NCBI GenBank assembly: GCA_031551255.1
Contig: JAVBNW010000011.1
Coordinates: 1-21,073 of the forward strand
DNA: 21,073 nt
Source: JAVBNW01 sp031551255
GTDB lineage: Bacteria; Bacillota; Clostridia; Christensenellales; UBA1750
Direction: 5' to 3'
Every line of letters starts with the position of its first letter. Position 1 is the first letter of the stretch. Shown in pieces: positions 1-6,636 of this stretch. Below the pieces are notes generated by a model that ran no database searches, was not told where the DNA came from, and saw only the letters and a list, made by a program, of their open reading frames with translations. The translations under genes and the position numbers were made by a program.

Positions 1-431
1 TCCGTTAATTCGATTTGATCTGTCAAACAGATATGCATTGGTATACCGCGCCGTTCTGGTGTGGATATTTGAAAGCCAAGTTCTTCATATAATGATTCCT
101 GTCCACGCCAAACTCTTATGTCAACTTGTATCCCAAAGCCCGGCTTCAACTTTCCACGCAAAAAATCCAGGGTGCGGGTAACCAGCTCATTCTCAACGCC
201 TTGTGTTCTATATTCAGGGTTTAGTATGTCGAATATGTTTGCTCCGCCGCCGCCGTCCCATAGTAATCGAGCCATGCCAATCGCCTTATTCTCATCATAA
301 GCTGCGACTATCAATGTGCTCCCTTCAAGTTCTGCTTGCAACTGCTCTGGATTATTTTGCCTAAATCCCATTGATTTGCGGATAGCATTAACCTCATCAA
401 CACTTATTACGTTTTTATAGGTAATGTCCAT
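1..431 (-). CDS. GNAT family N-acetyltransferase, 3' end missing
   Basis: The reading frame starts at the ATG at 431, eight bases after a GGAGG box, and is open for 143 codons to the left edge, so the C-terminus is cut off. The protein begins MDITYKNVIS. It contains the GNAT strand pair around GMARLLWDGG, an acetyl-CoA-binding loop region NPEYRTQGVENEL, and the late motif YEELGF followed by PMHICLTDQIE, which matches the layout of small clostridial acetyltransferases. GNAT enzymes move an acetyl group from acetyl-CoA to an amine; the substrate here cannot be told. The loop is unusual: the family pattern is Q/R-x-x-G-x-G/A, and here the last small residue is glutamate (RTQGVE), so CoA binding may be weakened. 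The gene is visibly more AT-rich than its right-hand neighbours, which may mean separate acquisition. The family call is firm; the role is unknown. Confidence 0.85.
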   Translation of the reverse strand, partial: MDITYKNVISVDEVNAIRKSMGFRQNNPEQLQAELEGSTLIVAAYDENKAIGMARLLWDGGGGANIFDILNPEYRTQGVENELVTRTLDFLRGKLKPGFGIQVDIRVWRGQESLYEELGFQISTPERRGIPMHICLTDQIELT

Positions 432-449
432 TGGCTACCTCCATCGTAT

Positions 450-493
450 ATTATATAAACACTCTGTACCGCCAGAAGTTTTGAACCAGCATA
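450..493 (-). promoter_or_regulatory. Candidate -10 elements for the GNAT gene
   Basis: Two minus-strand -10 candidates precede the acetyltransferase. TATAAT lies at 455-450, which would place the transcript start almost on the ribosome binding site. TATGCT lies at 493-488 and is preceded by TGC, giving an extended -10 box. No convincing -35 box is seen for either. Confidence 0.35.
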
Positions 494-743
494 GCACAGA
501 AAGCGGCTCCGCACAAGTTTTCCTTATTCTAACTTGATATCAACCCATTTTGTTAGCATGAATATTTTGGCACCATAAGGAAAAAGTTGCCTATCGAGCC
601 AACTCCATCGTTCAACCTGCCGCCCGGCATCGTGAGCGTATGATCCCGTCCACCCACGGTAAGTCATCCTTTCGCATGGTGTACATACATTTTCGGCGCA
701 TTCGCTCGTTTGCCCTGCTTTGCGGGAAGAACGCGCGCCTTTG

Positions 744-752
744 TGCTATACT
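744..752 (+). promoter_or_regulatory. Extended -10 promoter of the URO-D gene
   Basis: TATACT at 747-752 is preceded by TGC at 744-746, an extended -10 box. No good -35 hexamer lies at normal spacing. The site is 32 bases upstream of the chosen ATG and is followed by the AAGGGGG ribosome binding site, so it fits the start of this transcript. Confidence 0.5.
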
Positions 753-784
753 TGCGGTATCGCCGATAACAAGGGGGCATGCAC

Positions 785-1777
785 ATGAACCGCCGCGATG
801 CCGTACTAAGAGCGCTGCGCCACGAGGACGCGCGCCCCGTTCCGTATCAACTGAGCCTTACCGAAGAGCTGGAGCGGCGCATCGTCGCCAAAACCGGCGA
901 TCCTTCCTTTGTGGCGCACACGGGCAACTATTTGGCCGAGGCGCGCAACGAGAGCTTTACGACGCTTTCCCCCACCTGCTTTCGCGATCAGTTCGGCGTG
1001 CCGTGGGATCGGCGGCAGGAGGGCGATTTCGGCATCGTGGCCGAATACCCGCTCAAGGAGCCGGCGCTTGGAGACTATCGCTTTCCGGAGCCGGACGCCG
1101 CGCTGATCAGAAAAAAGTGCGAGGAACTCGTCGCCCGGCGCGATTTGTTTACGATGTATACGATCGGCTTTTCGCTGTTTGAAAGGGCGTGGTCGCTGCG
1201 CTCGATGGAGGGCGTGCTGACCGATATGCTGCTCGAGCCGGATTTTCTTTGCGATCTTCTCGATCGCATCGTGCGCTACAACCTTGCGGTCGTGGACATC
1301 GCGGCCGAATACCCGATCGACTGCATCTTCTTCGGCGACGACTGGGGCCAGCAAAACGGGCTGATCATGGGCGAAAAGCACTGGAGGCGCTTTTTCCGGC
1401 CCAGGCTCGAGGCCATGTATGCGCACGTCAAGGCAAAAGGGATGTTCGTAGCGCAGCATTCGTGCGGCGATTGCCGATCGATCTTTGGAGACCTTGTGGA
1501 TATCGGCATGGACATCTACAACACGTTCCAGCCCGAGGTATACGATATCGTGGATTTCAAAAACCGTTTCGGGAACAAGGTAACGTTTTACGGCGGCATC
1601 AGCACGCAGAGGCTCCTTCCGTTTGCTACGCCCGACGAAGTGCGCAAAGAGACGCGGCGCATCCTCTCCATTCTTGGCCGGGATGGCGGCTACATCCTCG
1701 CGCCGACGCACGCAATGAGCCCGGATATCCCCACCGAAAACGTGATGGCGTTTCTTGACGTGGCGCAAAACCAGTAG
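785..1777 (+). CDS. Uroporphyrinogen decarboxylase (URO-D) family protein
   Basis: The protein has 330 residues and the URO-D/methyltransferase fold signature. Visible pieces are GDDWGQQNGLIMGEKHWRRF at 184-203, the HxC element in QHSCGD (H225, C227), the YGGIS strand near 269-273, and the C-terminal ILAPTHAMSPDIPTEN segment. Family members of this branch are related to corrinoid:coenzyme M methyltransferases such as MtaA rather than to haem-pathway HemE. In MtaA a histidine and two cysteines bind zinc; here the first His-x-Cys is present, and the late position reads THAMSP with no cysteine seen. The substrate is unknown and no corrinoid-protein gene lies next to it. ATG 785 is preferred over ATG 779 because AAGGGGG (771-777) is seven bases from the former and one base from the latter. 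An ASCH-domain gene follows after 27 bases, probably in the same transcript. Confidence 0.85.
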   Translation: MNRRDAVLRALRHEDARPVPYQLSLTEELERRIVAKTGDPSFVAHTGNYLAEARNESFTTLSPTCFRDQFGVPWDRRQEGDFGIVAEYPLKEPALGDYRFPEPDAALIRKKCEELVARRDLFTMYTIGFSLFERAWSLRSMEGVLTDMLLEPDFLCDLLDRIVRYNLAVVDIAAEYPIDCIFFGDDWGQQNGLIMGEKHWRRFFRPRLEAMYAHVKAKGMFVAQHSCGDCRSIFGDLVDIGMDIYNTFQPEVYDIVDFKNRFGNKVTFYGGISTQRLLPFATPDEVRKETRRILSILGRDGGYILAPTHAMSPDIPTENVMAFLDVAQNQ

Positions 1778-1804
1778 AATTTAGATGCGGTAAGGAGATT
1801 GACG

Positions 1805-2266
1805 ATGCCTGACGAAAGAGCCGTTCGAGAGTATTGGAAGAACTTTTTAGCCCAAACCGGCCGGTCCCCGGACTTACGGTATTGCTTTTGCGGGTATATG
1901 GGGCCGACGCGGCAGATCGCCGACGAACTATTGTCCCTGATCCTATCGGGAAAAAAAACGGCGACGACCTCGTGCTTGCCCAGCTATCGGGCGGCCGGCG
2001 AGCCGATTCCCAAGGCGGGTTCGCTGAGCGTGATCACCGATTGGGAGGGAAACCCCGGGTGCGTCATCGAGAATACAAATGTGACCGTTTTGCCCTTTTG
2101 CGAAATGACGTTCGATGTGTGCAAAAGGGAAGGGGAGGATGGCGATCTCGCGTCCTGGCAGGCCACACATTTTGCGATCTTTGCCCAAGAAGGCGAAGAG
2201 CTTGGCTATACGTTTACGCAGGATACGCCGATCGTGTTTGAGGATTTTAAGGTGATCTATCCATAG
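1805..2266 (+). CDS. ASCH domain-containing protein
   Basis: This is a 153-residue cytoplasmic protein with the ASCH fold signature: LILSGKKTATTS at 45-56, then KAGSLSVITDWEGNPGCVIE and the ending FEDFKVIYP. ASCH domains share the PUA-like beta barrel and are thought to bind RNA or nucleotides; some relatives hydrolyse modified nucleosides, but nothing here fixes a substrate. ATG 1805 is chosen because the AAGGAGA box (1792-1798) sits six bases upstream. An in-frame TTG at 1799 directly abuts that box and is less likely. The gene lies 27 bases after the URO-D gene and is probably co-transcribed. The length is normal for the clostridial ASCH group. Confidence 0.87.
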   Translation: MPDERAVREYWKNFLAQTGRSPDLRYCFCGYMGPTRQIADELLSLILSGKKTATTSCLPSYRAAGEPIPKAGSLSVITDWEGNPGCVIENTNVTVLPFCEMTFDVCKREGEDGDLASWQATHFAIFAQEGEELGYTFTQDTPIVFEDFKVIYP

Positions 2267-2372
2267 TCTAGTGTTCTAACTGTGTCAGATCACTAGGCCT
2301 ATGCACGGGGTGGCTTTGCCGGGGCGCGTTCCTATTCTTGGAAAGCGATGATGAACTCGAGAAAATGCGACG

Positions 2373-2396
2373 AAAGCCTCCGGCAGTCGGCTTTTT
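2373..2396 (+). terminator. Weak hairpin and T-run after the ASCH gene
   Basis: AAAGCC (2373-2378) pairs with GGCTTT (2389-2394) around a ten-base loop and runs into TTTTT at 2392-2396. The stem is only six base pairs, but the position, about 105 bases after the ASCH stop, suits a terminator. Confidence 0.35.
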
Positions 2397-2421
2397 GACA
2401 AAGCTGCGCAAAATCTTTCCC

Positions 2422-2447
2422 GAGAATGCCTGTATATAGGCATTCTC
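2422..2447. repeat. Perfect inverted repeat, 10-bp arms
   Basis: GAGAATGCCT at 2422-2431 is mirrored by AGGCATTCTC at 2438-2447 around six bases (GTATAT). The hairpin is strong, but no T-run follows on either strand. It lies in the convergent gap between the ASCH gene and the Cys-rich protein gene. Confidence 0.6.
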
Positions 2448-2458
2448 AAATGGGGATT

Positions 2459-2481
2459 CCAAAGGGCATCATGCCCTTTGG
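2459..2481. repeat. Perfect inverted repeat, 11-bp arms with one central base
   Basis: CCAAAGGGCAT (2459-2469) and ATGCCCTTTGG (2471-2481) are exact reverse complements. As a hairpin it would have a nine-pair stem and a five-base loop. It sits 24 bases beyond the stop codon of the minus-strand Cys-rich gene (2505), where a 3' processing or termination structure could lie, but no T-run follows. Confidence 0.6.
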
Positions 2482-2504
2482 TCGCCGAAGGCCCTCGTCG
2501 TTCA

Positions 2505-2834
2505 TTATTCACGCTCACCTTGAGGCGGCGATGGCTCCTTTGCGGCCTGCGCGTCGCGCGCGCGCACATAGCGCCTGTGCTCGATCGGCGTGCCTTCCTT
2601 GGGCGCGGTCACCATTTCCACGGCCCCGGCAAGCGCCCTTACCTTATCTTTAAGAATAGGTTGCAGGCACGCGGGAATATGCTCGCCGTGATACCGGTGC
2701 AGCGCAACGCATTCCCGGCAGCTTCCATGCCACTCGCACAGCGTGTTTTGGCAGGTGCAGCGGGTGTTGTCAGGGTCCTTCATCAATTCCCGGTTTTGGA
2801 GCACAAGCTCGTAGTATTCTTCCTGCGATCTCAT
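2505..2834 (-). CDS. Small cysteine-rich protein, probable zinc-binding (DUF6485-like)
   Basis: The protein has 109 residues. The middle carries a dense metal-site pattern: C26-x-C28-x4-C33-x5-C39-x2-C42-x3-H46 and then C56 in IPACLQP. This resembles small clostridial proteins of the DUF6485 type, which are uncharacterised. The first 20 residues look helical (MRSQEEYYELVLQNRELMKD), and the last 40 are charged and probably disordered. I start at ATG 2834, preceded by an AAGGCGGGG box. A longer open frame upstream overlaps the end of the sialidase gene and is unlikely. It lies 16 bases after the sialidase-like gene and is the last gene of that operon. No function can be assigned beyond probable metal binding. 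Confidence 0.75.
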   Translation of the reverse strand: MRSQEEYYELVLQNRELMKDPDNTRCTCQNTLCEWHGSCRECVALHRYHGEHIPACLQPILKDKVRALAGAVEMVTAPKEGTPIEHRRYVRARDAQAAKEPSPPQGERE

Positions 2835-2850
2835 GGATATCCCCGCCTTT

Positions 2851-3876
2851 CTACCGTGCGCCTGCGCGTGGAACGATCCGCGCGTAGGCGATTTTTTTGC
2901 GGTTCCAGGTGTAGGTGCAATACAGGCTGCCACTTTCGAAGATGACAGCCGGGTAGGAAAACTCGCCCTCGCCCTCCTCCAGCCTGAACGCCTCGGAAAA
3001 ATTTTCGCCGTTATCGCAGGATATCAGAAGCGAGAGAGGACTTCGCTTGCCCCAGTTCTTCGCGACAGGATTGCACAGAAGGCAGATTTCGCCGCCGGGA
3101 AGGCGGACAAGATCGACGCCGGAATTGTTGTTGGGAACATTCGCCTTGTACGCGCGTTGAAACGTTCGCCCGTAATCGGACGAATCGGCGCGGTACAGGA
3201 AGCCCTCGCTCGAGCGCATCAGCAGGTGGACGTGGCCGTCCCCGCTCTCCCAGATCGTGGGTTGGATCAGCCCGCGGCCGCGAAAGTCTCCGCCCAAAAA
3301 GGGCTCGCCCCGCTCCGCCGCGCGCAAATACGCCGCGTGCTCATCGGAAAGAAACAGCTCGCTGCTCGAGGAAAACGTCTCGCCGCCATCGGTCGACCGG
3401 TCGGCAAACGCGCGCCACGTATGTAGCTCGCGCGATGCGGGGGCGAGCAAGGAGCCGTCGGAAAGCCTAAGCATCTTGTTTTTTACAGGCCCGCGGCCGC
3501 CCTCGTCGCCGGGCGCGAGCTCCCGGAACGGCTCCCACGACGCGCCGCAATCGAGCGAACGGATTACCCTCGTATGCCATATGGAGCAGTCCATGCCCGC
3601 CTTGTAGTACAGGGAAACCGCGCCGCCCTGCGCATAAAGCACGGGGTTCCAGTGGGGAAGCCCTTCCTCCGACGCGGTCAGTGCGGGGCTCGACCAAATA
3701 CCGTCCGGACTTCTTCGGGCGAACCATATGCCCACGTCCCCCGCGCCTTCGGCGGAGCCCGCAAACCACGCGGCCAGCAAAAAGTCCCCCGCGCATGCCA
3801 GCGTGGAAGCGTGGCAGGATGGAGCCGGCGGGTTTTCATCGAACAGAAAGCCCCGCTCCTGCACATCAAACGTCAT
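2851..3876 (-). CDS. Sialidase-like BNR-repeat protein
   Basis: The 341-residue protein carries four Asp boxes (S-x-D-x-G-x-x-W/F): SLDCGASW at 107-114, STDGGETF at 161-168, SSDYGRTF at 232-239 and SCDNGENF at 286-293. These mark the blades of a six-bladed sialidase-type beta propeller. The segment GLIQPTIWESGDGHVHLLMR (202-221) is typical of the COG4692 'predicted neuraminidase' branch. No signal peptide is visible, so it probably acts inside the cell on an imported glycan fragment. True sialidase activity is not assured, because many members of this branch have other or unknown substrates. Start ATG 3876 follows AAAGGAGAGG. It sits between the S51 peptidase (29-base gap) and the Cys-rich protein, in one probable operon. 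Confidence 0.83.
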   Translation of the reverse strand: MTFDVQERGFLFDENPPAPSCHASTLACAGDFLLAAWFAGSAEGAGDVGIWFARRSPDGIWSSPALTASEEGLPHWNPVLYAQGGAVSLYYKAGMDCSIWHTRVIRSLDCGASWEPFRELAPGDEGGRGPVKNKMLRLSDGSLLAPASRELHTWRAFADRSTDGGETFSSSSELFLSDEHAAYLRAAERGEPFLGGDFRGRGLIQPTIWESGDGHVHLLMRSSEGFLYRADSSDYGRTFQRAYKANVPNNNSGVDLVRLPGGEICLLCNPVAKNWGKRSPLSLLISCDNGENFSEAFRLEEGEGEFSYPAVIFESGSLYCTYTWNRKKIAYARIVPRAGAR

Positions 3877-3905
3877 GATGGCCTCTCCTTTACTATGACT
3901 TACCG

Positions 3906-4460
3906 CTATTGCATCACCCGGCAGTCGTCGCCGAGGATCAGGATGACGCTTTCGCCCGTCAATTCGATATGCGGGCAGCCGGCCGTGTCGATCGGCCCGC
4001 ACTTTGTGCCGACCTCCTTATGCACGGCCAGCGTGCAGTTGATGTACCCAAGGTTGCCCGGCAGGTTTTGCGCGGCGATCACGCTCCCCGCGCTGACGCC
4101 GACGTACACGCCGCCTTTATCGATAAACTCCTTAAGCGTTTGGCGAAACTGCGTGTCGTTGATGCGCCCGAGCAAATACTTAGGATCGCCGCCGGTGAAA
4201 TAGGCAAAGTCGTACGCGCCAAGCTCGGCGGGCGTCATGTTGCGGTGAAGGTCGAACACGGCGATGTGCTCGGGCAAAACGCCCGCTGCGAGAAGATCGT
4301 TCATGCACTTGGGCAGCACAGCGATCGCGTCCGGGTCGATGGCTGCCGTGGGTATGAATAGAGCGCGCAATTCCCCGGGCTTTTTGTTTAAGAGCCCATG
4401 AAAGATCTCCATAATGCGTCGGTTTTCAAAGCCCGAGGACGTAAGCAGAATTTTTCGCAT
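3906..4460 (-). CDS. Peptidase S51 (dipeptidase E-like) protein
   Basis: This 184-residue protein of the glutamine-amidotransferase-like fold starts MRKILLTSSGF. It has the TGGDP loop at 89-93 and the nucleophile elbow GVSAGS at 121-126, with Ser123 as the expected catalytic serine. The C-terminus LTGESVILILGDDCRVMQ matches S51 relatives in which the closing strand carries a GD-x-CR motif. Salmonella PepE cleaves Asp-X dipeptides, but this branch is only distantly related and its substrate is unknown. At 184 residues it is slightly short for the family. ATG 4460 is preceded by AGGGGGAA. It is the first gene of a three-gene operon with the sialidase-like and Cys-rich proteins, and the putative promoter lies in the inverted repeat directly upstream. 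Confidence 0.85.
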   Translation of the reverse strand: MRKILLTSSGFENRRIMEIFHGLLNKKPGELRALFIPTAAIDPDAIAVLPKCMNDLLAAGVLPEHIAVFDLHRNMTPAELGAYDFAYFTGGDPKYLLGRINDTQFRQTLKEFIDKGGVYVGVSAGSVIAAQNLPGNLGYINCTLAVHKEVGTKCGPIDTAGCPHIELTGESVILILGDDCRVMQ

Positions 4461-4503
4461 CGGCAGTTCCCCCTATCGTTATTTGGGTGTCCCGCCCGAT
4501 GGT

Positions 4504-4543
4504 ATCATATCAAACAGGACATCTTAGCCGTCCTGTTTGATAT
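4504..4543 (-). promoter_or_regulatory. Inverted repeat overlapping the S51-operon promoter
   Basis: Two perfect 14-bp arms, ATATCAAACAGGAC (4507-4520) and GTCCTGTTTGATAT (4530-4543), surround nine bases that contain the TAA stop of the WYL regulator gene. On the minus strand the lower arm overlaps TATGAT (4509-4504) preceded by TGA, an extended -10 box for the S51 operon. No T-run follows on the minus strand, so an operator is as likely as a terminator. On the plus strand an imperfect T-rich tract follows. Confidence 0.55.
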
Positions 4544-5486
4544 CGTCATTTTTCTTCGGCGGAAGGCTCACGGGGGGCACGCGCGCCGTATAGCGCTCGT
4601 ACAGCCGCGCGGCAATAGCCTGAAACTCGTCGCGGGTTTCCGGAGGGGCCAGAACCTCCGCTCGATCCCCAAAGCCGAGCACAAAGCCGTACGCATAGTC
4701 CTTATTGCCGTACGTCAGCGTAAAGAGCAAACCTGCGTCCGTCTCCCGGTAGCAATCGGGCCCGTATTCCTCGATCAGCCGGAAGCGCGCGCTCTTGTCA
4801 AACAGCACCTGCATGCTGTAGGGCTCCTCGTACTGGCCCGCATGCGCAAGCGCGCCTTCGGGGATTTCCCGCGGGGAGAACGCGCTATCCGTAATGCCCG
4901 GGCCCCACAGGCGGTCGAGCTTGAACAGCCGAAAATCCTGCCGCTCCAGGCAAAAGCCGTACACGTACCAAGCGCCATACTTAAACAGAACACAGTATGG
5001 CTCGATTTCCCGCCTGGAATCGCCGGAGGGGCCGTAGTAATCGAACGCAACGGTCCTATACCCGGCTATCGCCTCCTGGAGACGGGCAATCTTTCCCGAA
5101 AGGCTGGCCTTGTGCTCGGAGGTCAAATCGATGAGGATATGGTCGGCGATGGAAAACCTGTCCGGCCCGCCCGGCGCAAGCTTTTGCCAAAGCTCGCGCG
5201 AGCGGGGATCCGCGGCGACGGAATCGGCGCTCTTGAGCCCGATGAGAAGGCTTCGAAGCTCTTCGTGCGTCAGCACATCCCTGTGGATGGCATATCCTTC
5301 GGCGATGGCGATACCGCCGCCCGCCCCTTGGGTGGTGACGACCGGAATCCCCGCGCGGCACAGCGCGTCGATATCCCGGAGGATGGTCTTGCGGGATACT
5401 TCGAACCGCTCGGCCAAAAGCGGCGCGGTAGTTTTTTCCCGCCGCAGCAGAACGGTTAAAATGCCTATCAAGCGGTCGATCTTCAT
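4524..5486 (-). CDS. WYL-domain transcriptional regulator (HTH_11, YafY type)
   Basis: This 320-residue protein has an N-terminal winged helix at about 1-60, with FEVSRKTILRDIDALCRAGI as the recognition helix and wing start. A central WYL domain at about 140-197 contains WYVYGFC (173-179) and the RLFKLDRLW segment. A C-terminal extension with VLGFGDRAEVLAPPETRDEF completes the usual layout. WYL proteins sense ligands, in several studied cases nucleic acids or nucleotides, and act as repressors or activators; the ligand here is unknown. It starts 15 bases after the AI-2E transporter gene and is the last gene of that operon. Its stop codon lies in the loop of the inverted repeat that overlaps the next operon's promoter. 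Control of that operon by this protein is an inference. Confidence 0.9.
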   Translation of the reverse strand: MKIDRLIGILTVLLRREKTTAPLLAERFEVSRKTILRDIDALCRAGIPVVTTQGAGGGIAIAEGYAIHRDVLTHEELRSLLIGLKSADSVAADPRSRELWQKLAPGGPDRFSIADHILIDLTSEHKASLSGKIARLQEAIAGYRTVAFDYYGPSGDSRREIEPYCVLFKYGAWYVYGFCLERQDFRLFKLDRLWGPGITDSAFSPREIPEGALAHAGQYEEPYSMQVLFDKSARFRLIEEYGPDCYRETDAGLLFTLTYGNKDYAYGFVLGFGDRAEVLAPPETRDEFQAIAARLYERYTARVPPVSLPPKKNDDIKQDG

Positions 5487-5501
5487 GGCGAAACCATCCG
5501 G

Positions 5502-6635
5502 CTAGCCCGCATCCTGCCGGATGGCGAGCCGCTCATTCACGTCTTTTTTCAGCAGCTTATACGCCGAAGCGGTCGCAGGCACGCCGATGAGCATGCCAAC
5601 GATGCCTCCCAGCCCGCCGAACACGACCACCGCGGCCAGCACCCAAAGGCCCGGCAACCCTATGGACGTGCCGACCACCTTCGGGTAGATCAGATTGCCC
5701 TCAAGCTGCTGGAGAACCACGATAAACACGAGAAATAAAAGGGCCTTGACGGGATCCACCATCAGGATCAAAAACGCGCCTACCGCGGCGCCCAAATACG
5801 CACCGGCCATCGGAATCAGCGCGGTTAGGCCGATAAACGCGCCGATCATCAGCGCATACGGAAACCGAAACGCCCACATGCCCAGCGCGCACAATACCCC
5901 CAGGATCGCCGCCTCGACGCACTGTCCGGCGATGAATGCCGAAAAAGTTTCGTTCGCGGTACGCGCGGCGGCGAGAACCTTTTCCTGCAATCCGGGCCGA
6001 AGGTACGCCTTCATTAGGCGGCGCACGCTGCCCAAGAGCCTTTCCTTGCCCGACAGCAGAAACATCGCGAAGATAAACGCGAGCACGAAGTTCACCACCC
6101 CGCCCGCAAACGCGCCGGCCGTGGCAACCGTGGAGGATAAAAGGCTCCCCACGCCGTTGGTGAGCACGCTCGCGGCCTTTTGAAGGGTATTGGCCCAGTC
6201 GATTTGAAGCGATTCCACCGCTGAGGCCAGCGACGGAAAGCGGTCGGCGTTGAGCAAAAAGTAGTTCTTTATACCGATCGCGGCATCCTGCGCAGCCTTG
6301 GCCAGCACCGAAGCGGTGTTGACGAGCTCGGGCAGCACCAAGCCCATAACCAGCGCAAGCACCCCCAGCACCAGCGCGACGGACAGCGCAATGCATGCGG
6401 GCCTGCGCGTCGCGGCAACGATCTTTTTGCCGGAGCGGGGAAAGTAATGCTTTTCGAGCTTTACAAGCAGGATGTTCAGAATATAGGCGATTGCGCCGCC
6501 CAGCGCTAACGGAAAGGCCACCTTCCACAGCACGCCCAGTGCGCCCAGGATGTTCTCGAAGTAGACGATCGCAAGGGCCGCCGCCGATACGCCGAGCAGC
6601 GCCCCGATCGCCCGCCTTTTGCGGTTTTTATCCAT
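5502..6635 (-). CDS. AI-2E family transporter (membrane permease)
   Basis: The 377-residue hydrophobic protein has the AI-2E/UPF0118 layout. It has early membrane spans (about 14-60 and 80-105), a soluble middle stretch around NYFLLNADRFPSLASAVESL, and a C-terminal block of spans. The C-terminal block carries the family marks TALIPMAGAYLGAAVGAF, QQLEGNLIYPKVVG and LPGLWVLAAV. Members export varied small molecules; autoinducer-2 export is shown only for E. coli TqsA, and other members are Na+/H+ antiporters, so the substrate is open. Start ATG 6635 follows a strong GGAGGAA box that lies inside the end of the DUF2339 gene, with one base between that stop and this start, which indicates translational coupling. 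Confidence 0.9.
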   Translation of the reverse strand: MDKNRKRRAIGALLGVSAAALAIVYFENILGALGVLWKVAFPLALGGAIAYILNILLVKLEKHYFPRSGKKIVAATRRPACIALSVALVLGVLALVMGLVLPELVNTASVLAKAAQDAAIGIKNYFLLNADRFPSLASAVESLQIDWANTLQKAASVLTNGVGSLLSSTVATAGAFAGGVVNFVLAFIFAMFLLSGKERLLGSVRRLMKAYLRPGLQEKVLAAARTANETFSAFIAGQCVEAAILGVLCALGMWAFRFPYALMIGAFIGLTALIPMAGAYLGAAVGAFLILMVDPVKALLFLVFIVVLQQLEGNLIYPKVVGTSIGLPGLWVLAAVVVFGGLGGIVGMLIGVPATASAYKLLKKDVNERLAIRQDAG

Positions 6636-6636
6636 G

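Larger units (their letters stand above)
432..784. other. Divergent intergenic region, no firm gene
   Basis: About 350 bases separate the leftward acetyltransferase from the rightward URO-D gene. It holds the promoter candidates of both genes. A 47-codon minus-strand frame (667-524) starts with ATG just after AAAGG and encodes a tryptophan-rich peptide (contains ERWSWLDRQLFPYG). I do not recognise it, and its length is within what chance allows, so it is not called as a gene. Nothing else was seen. Confidence 0.4.

Noticed and set aside
806..1768. Long minus-strand open frame (320 codons) opposite the URO-D gene
   Set aside because: It is a shadow of the plus-strand gene in GC-rich DNA; its peptide is rich in Arg and His and matches no family, while the opposite frame is a clear URO-D protein.
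2268..2462. 64-codon minus-strand frame in the gap after the ASCH gene
   Set aside because: It covers the inverted repeat and the terminator-like hairpin and has a serine run and no family resemblance; more likely a non-coding intergenic repeat.
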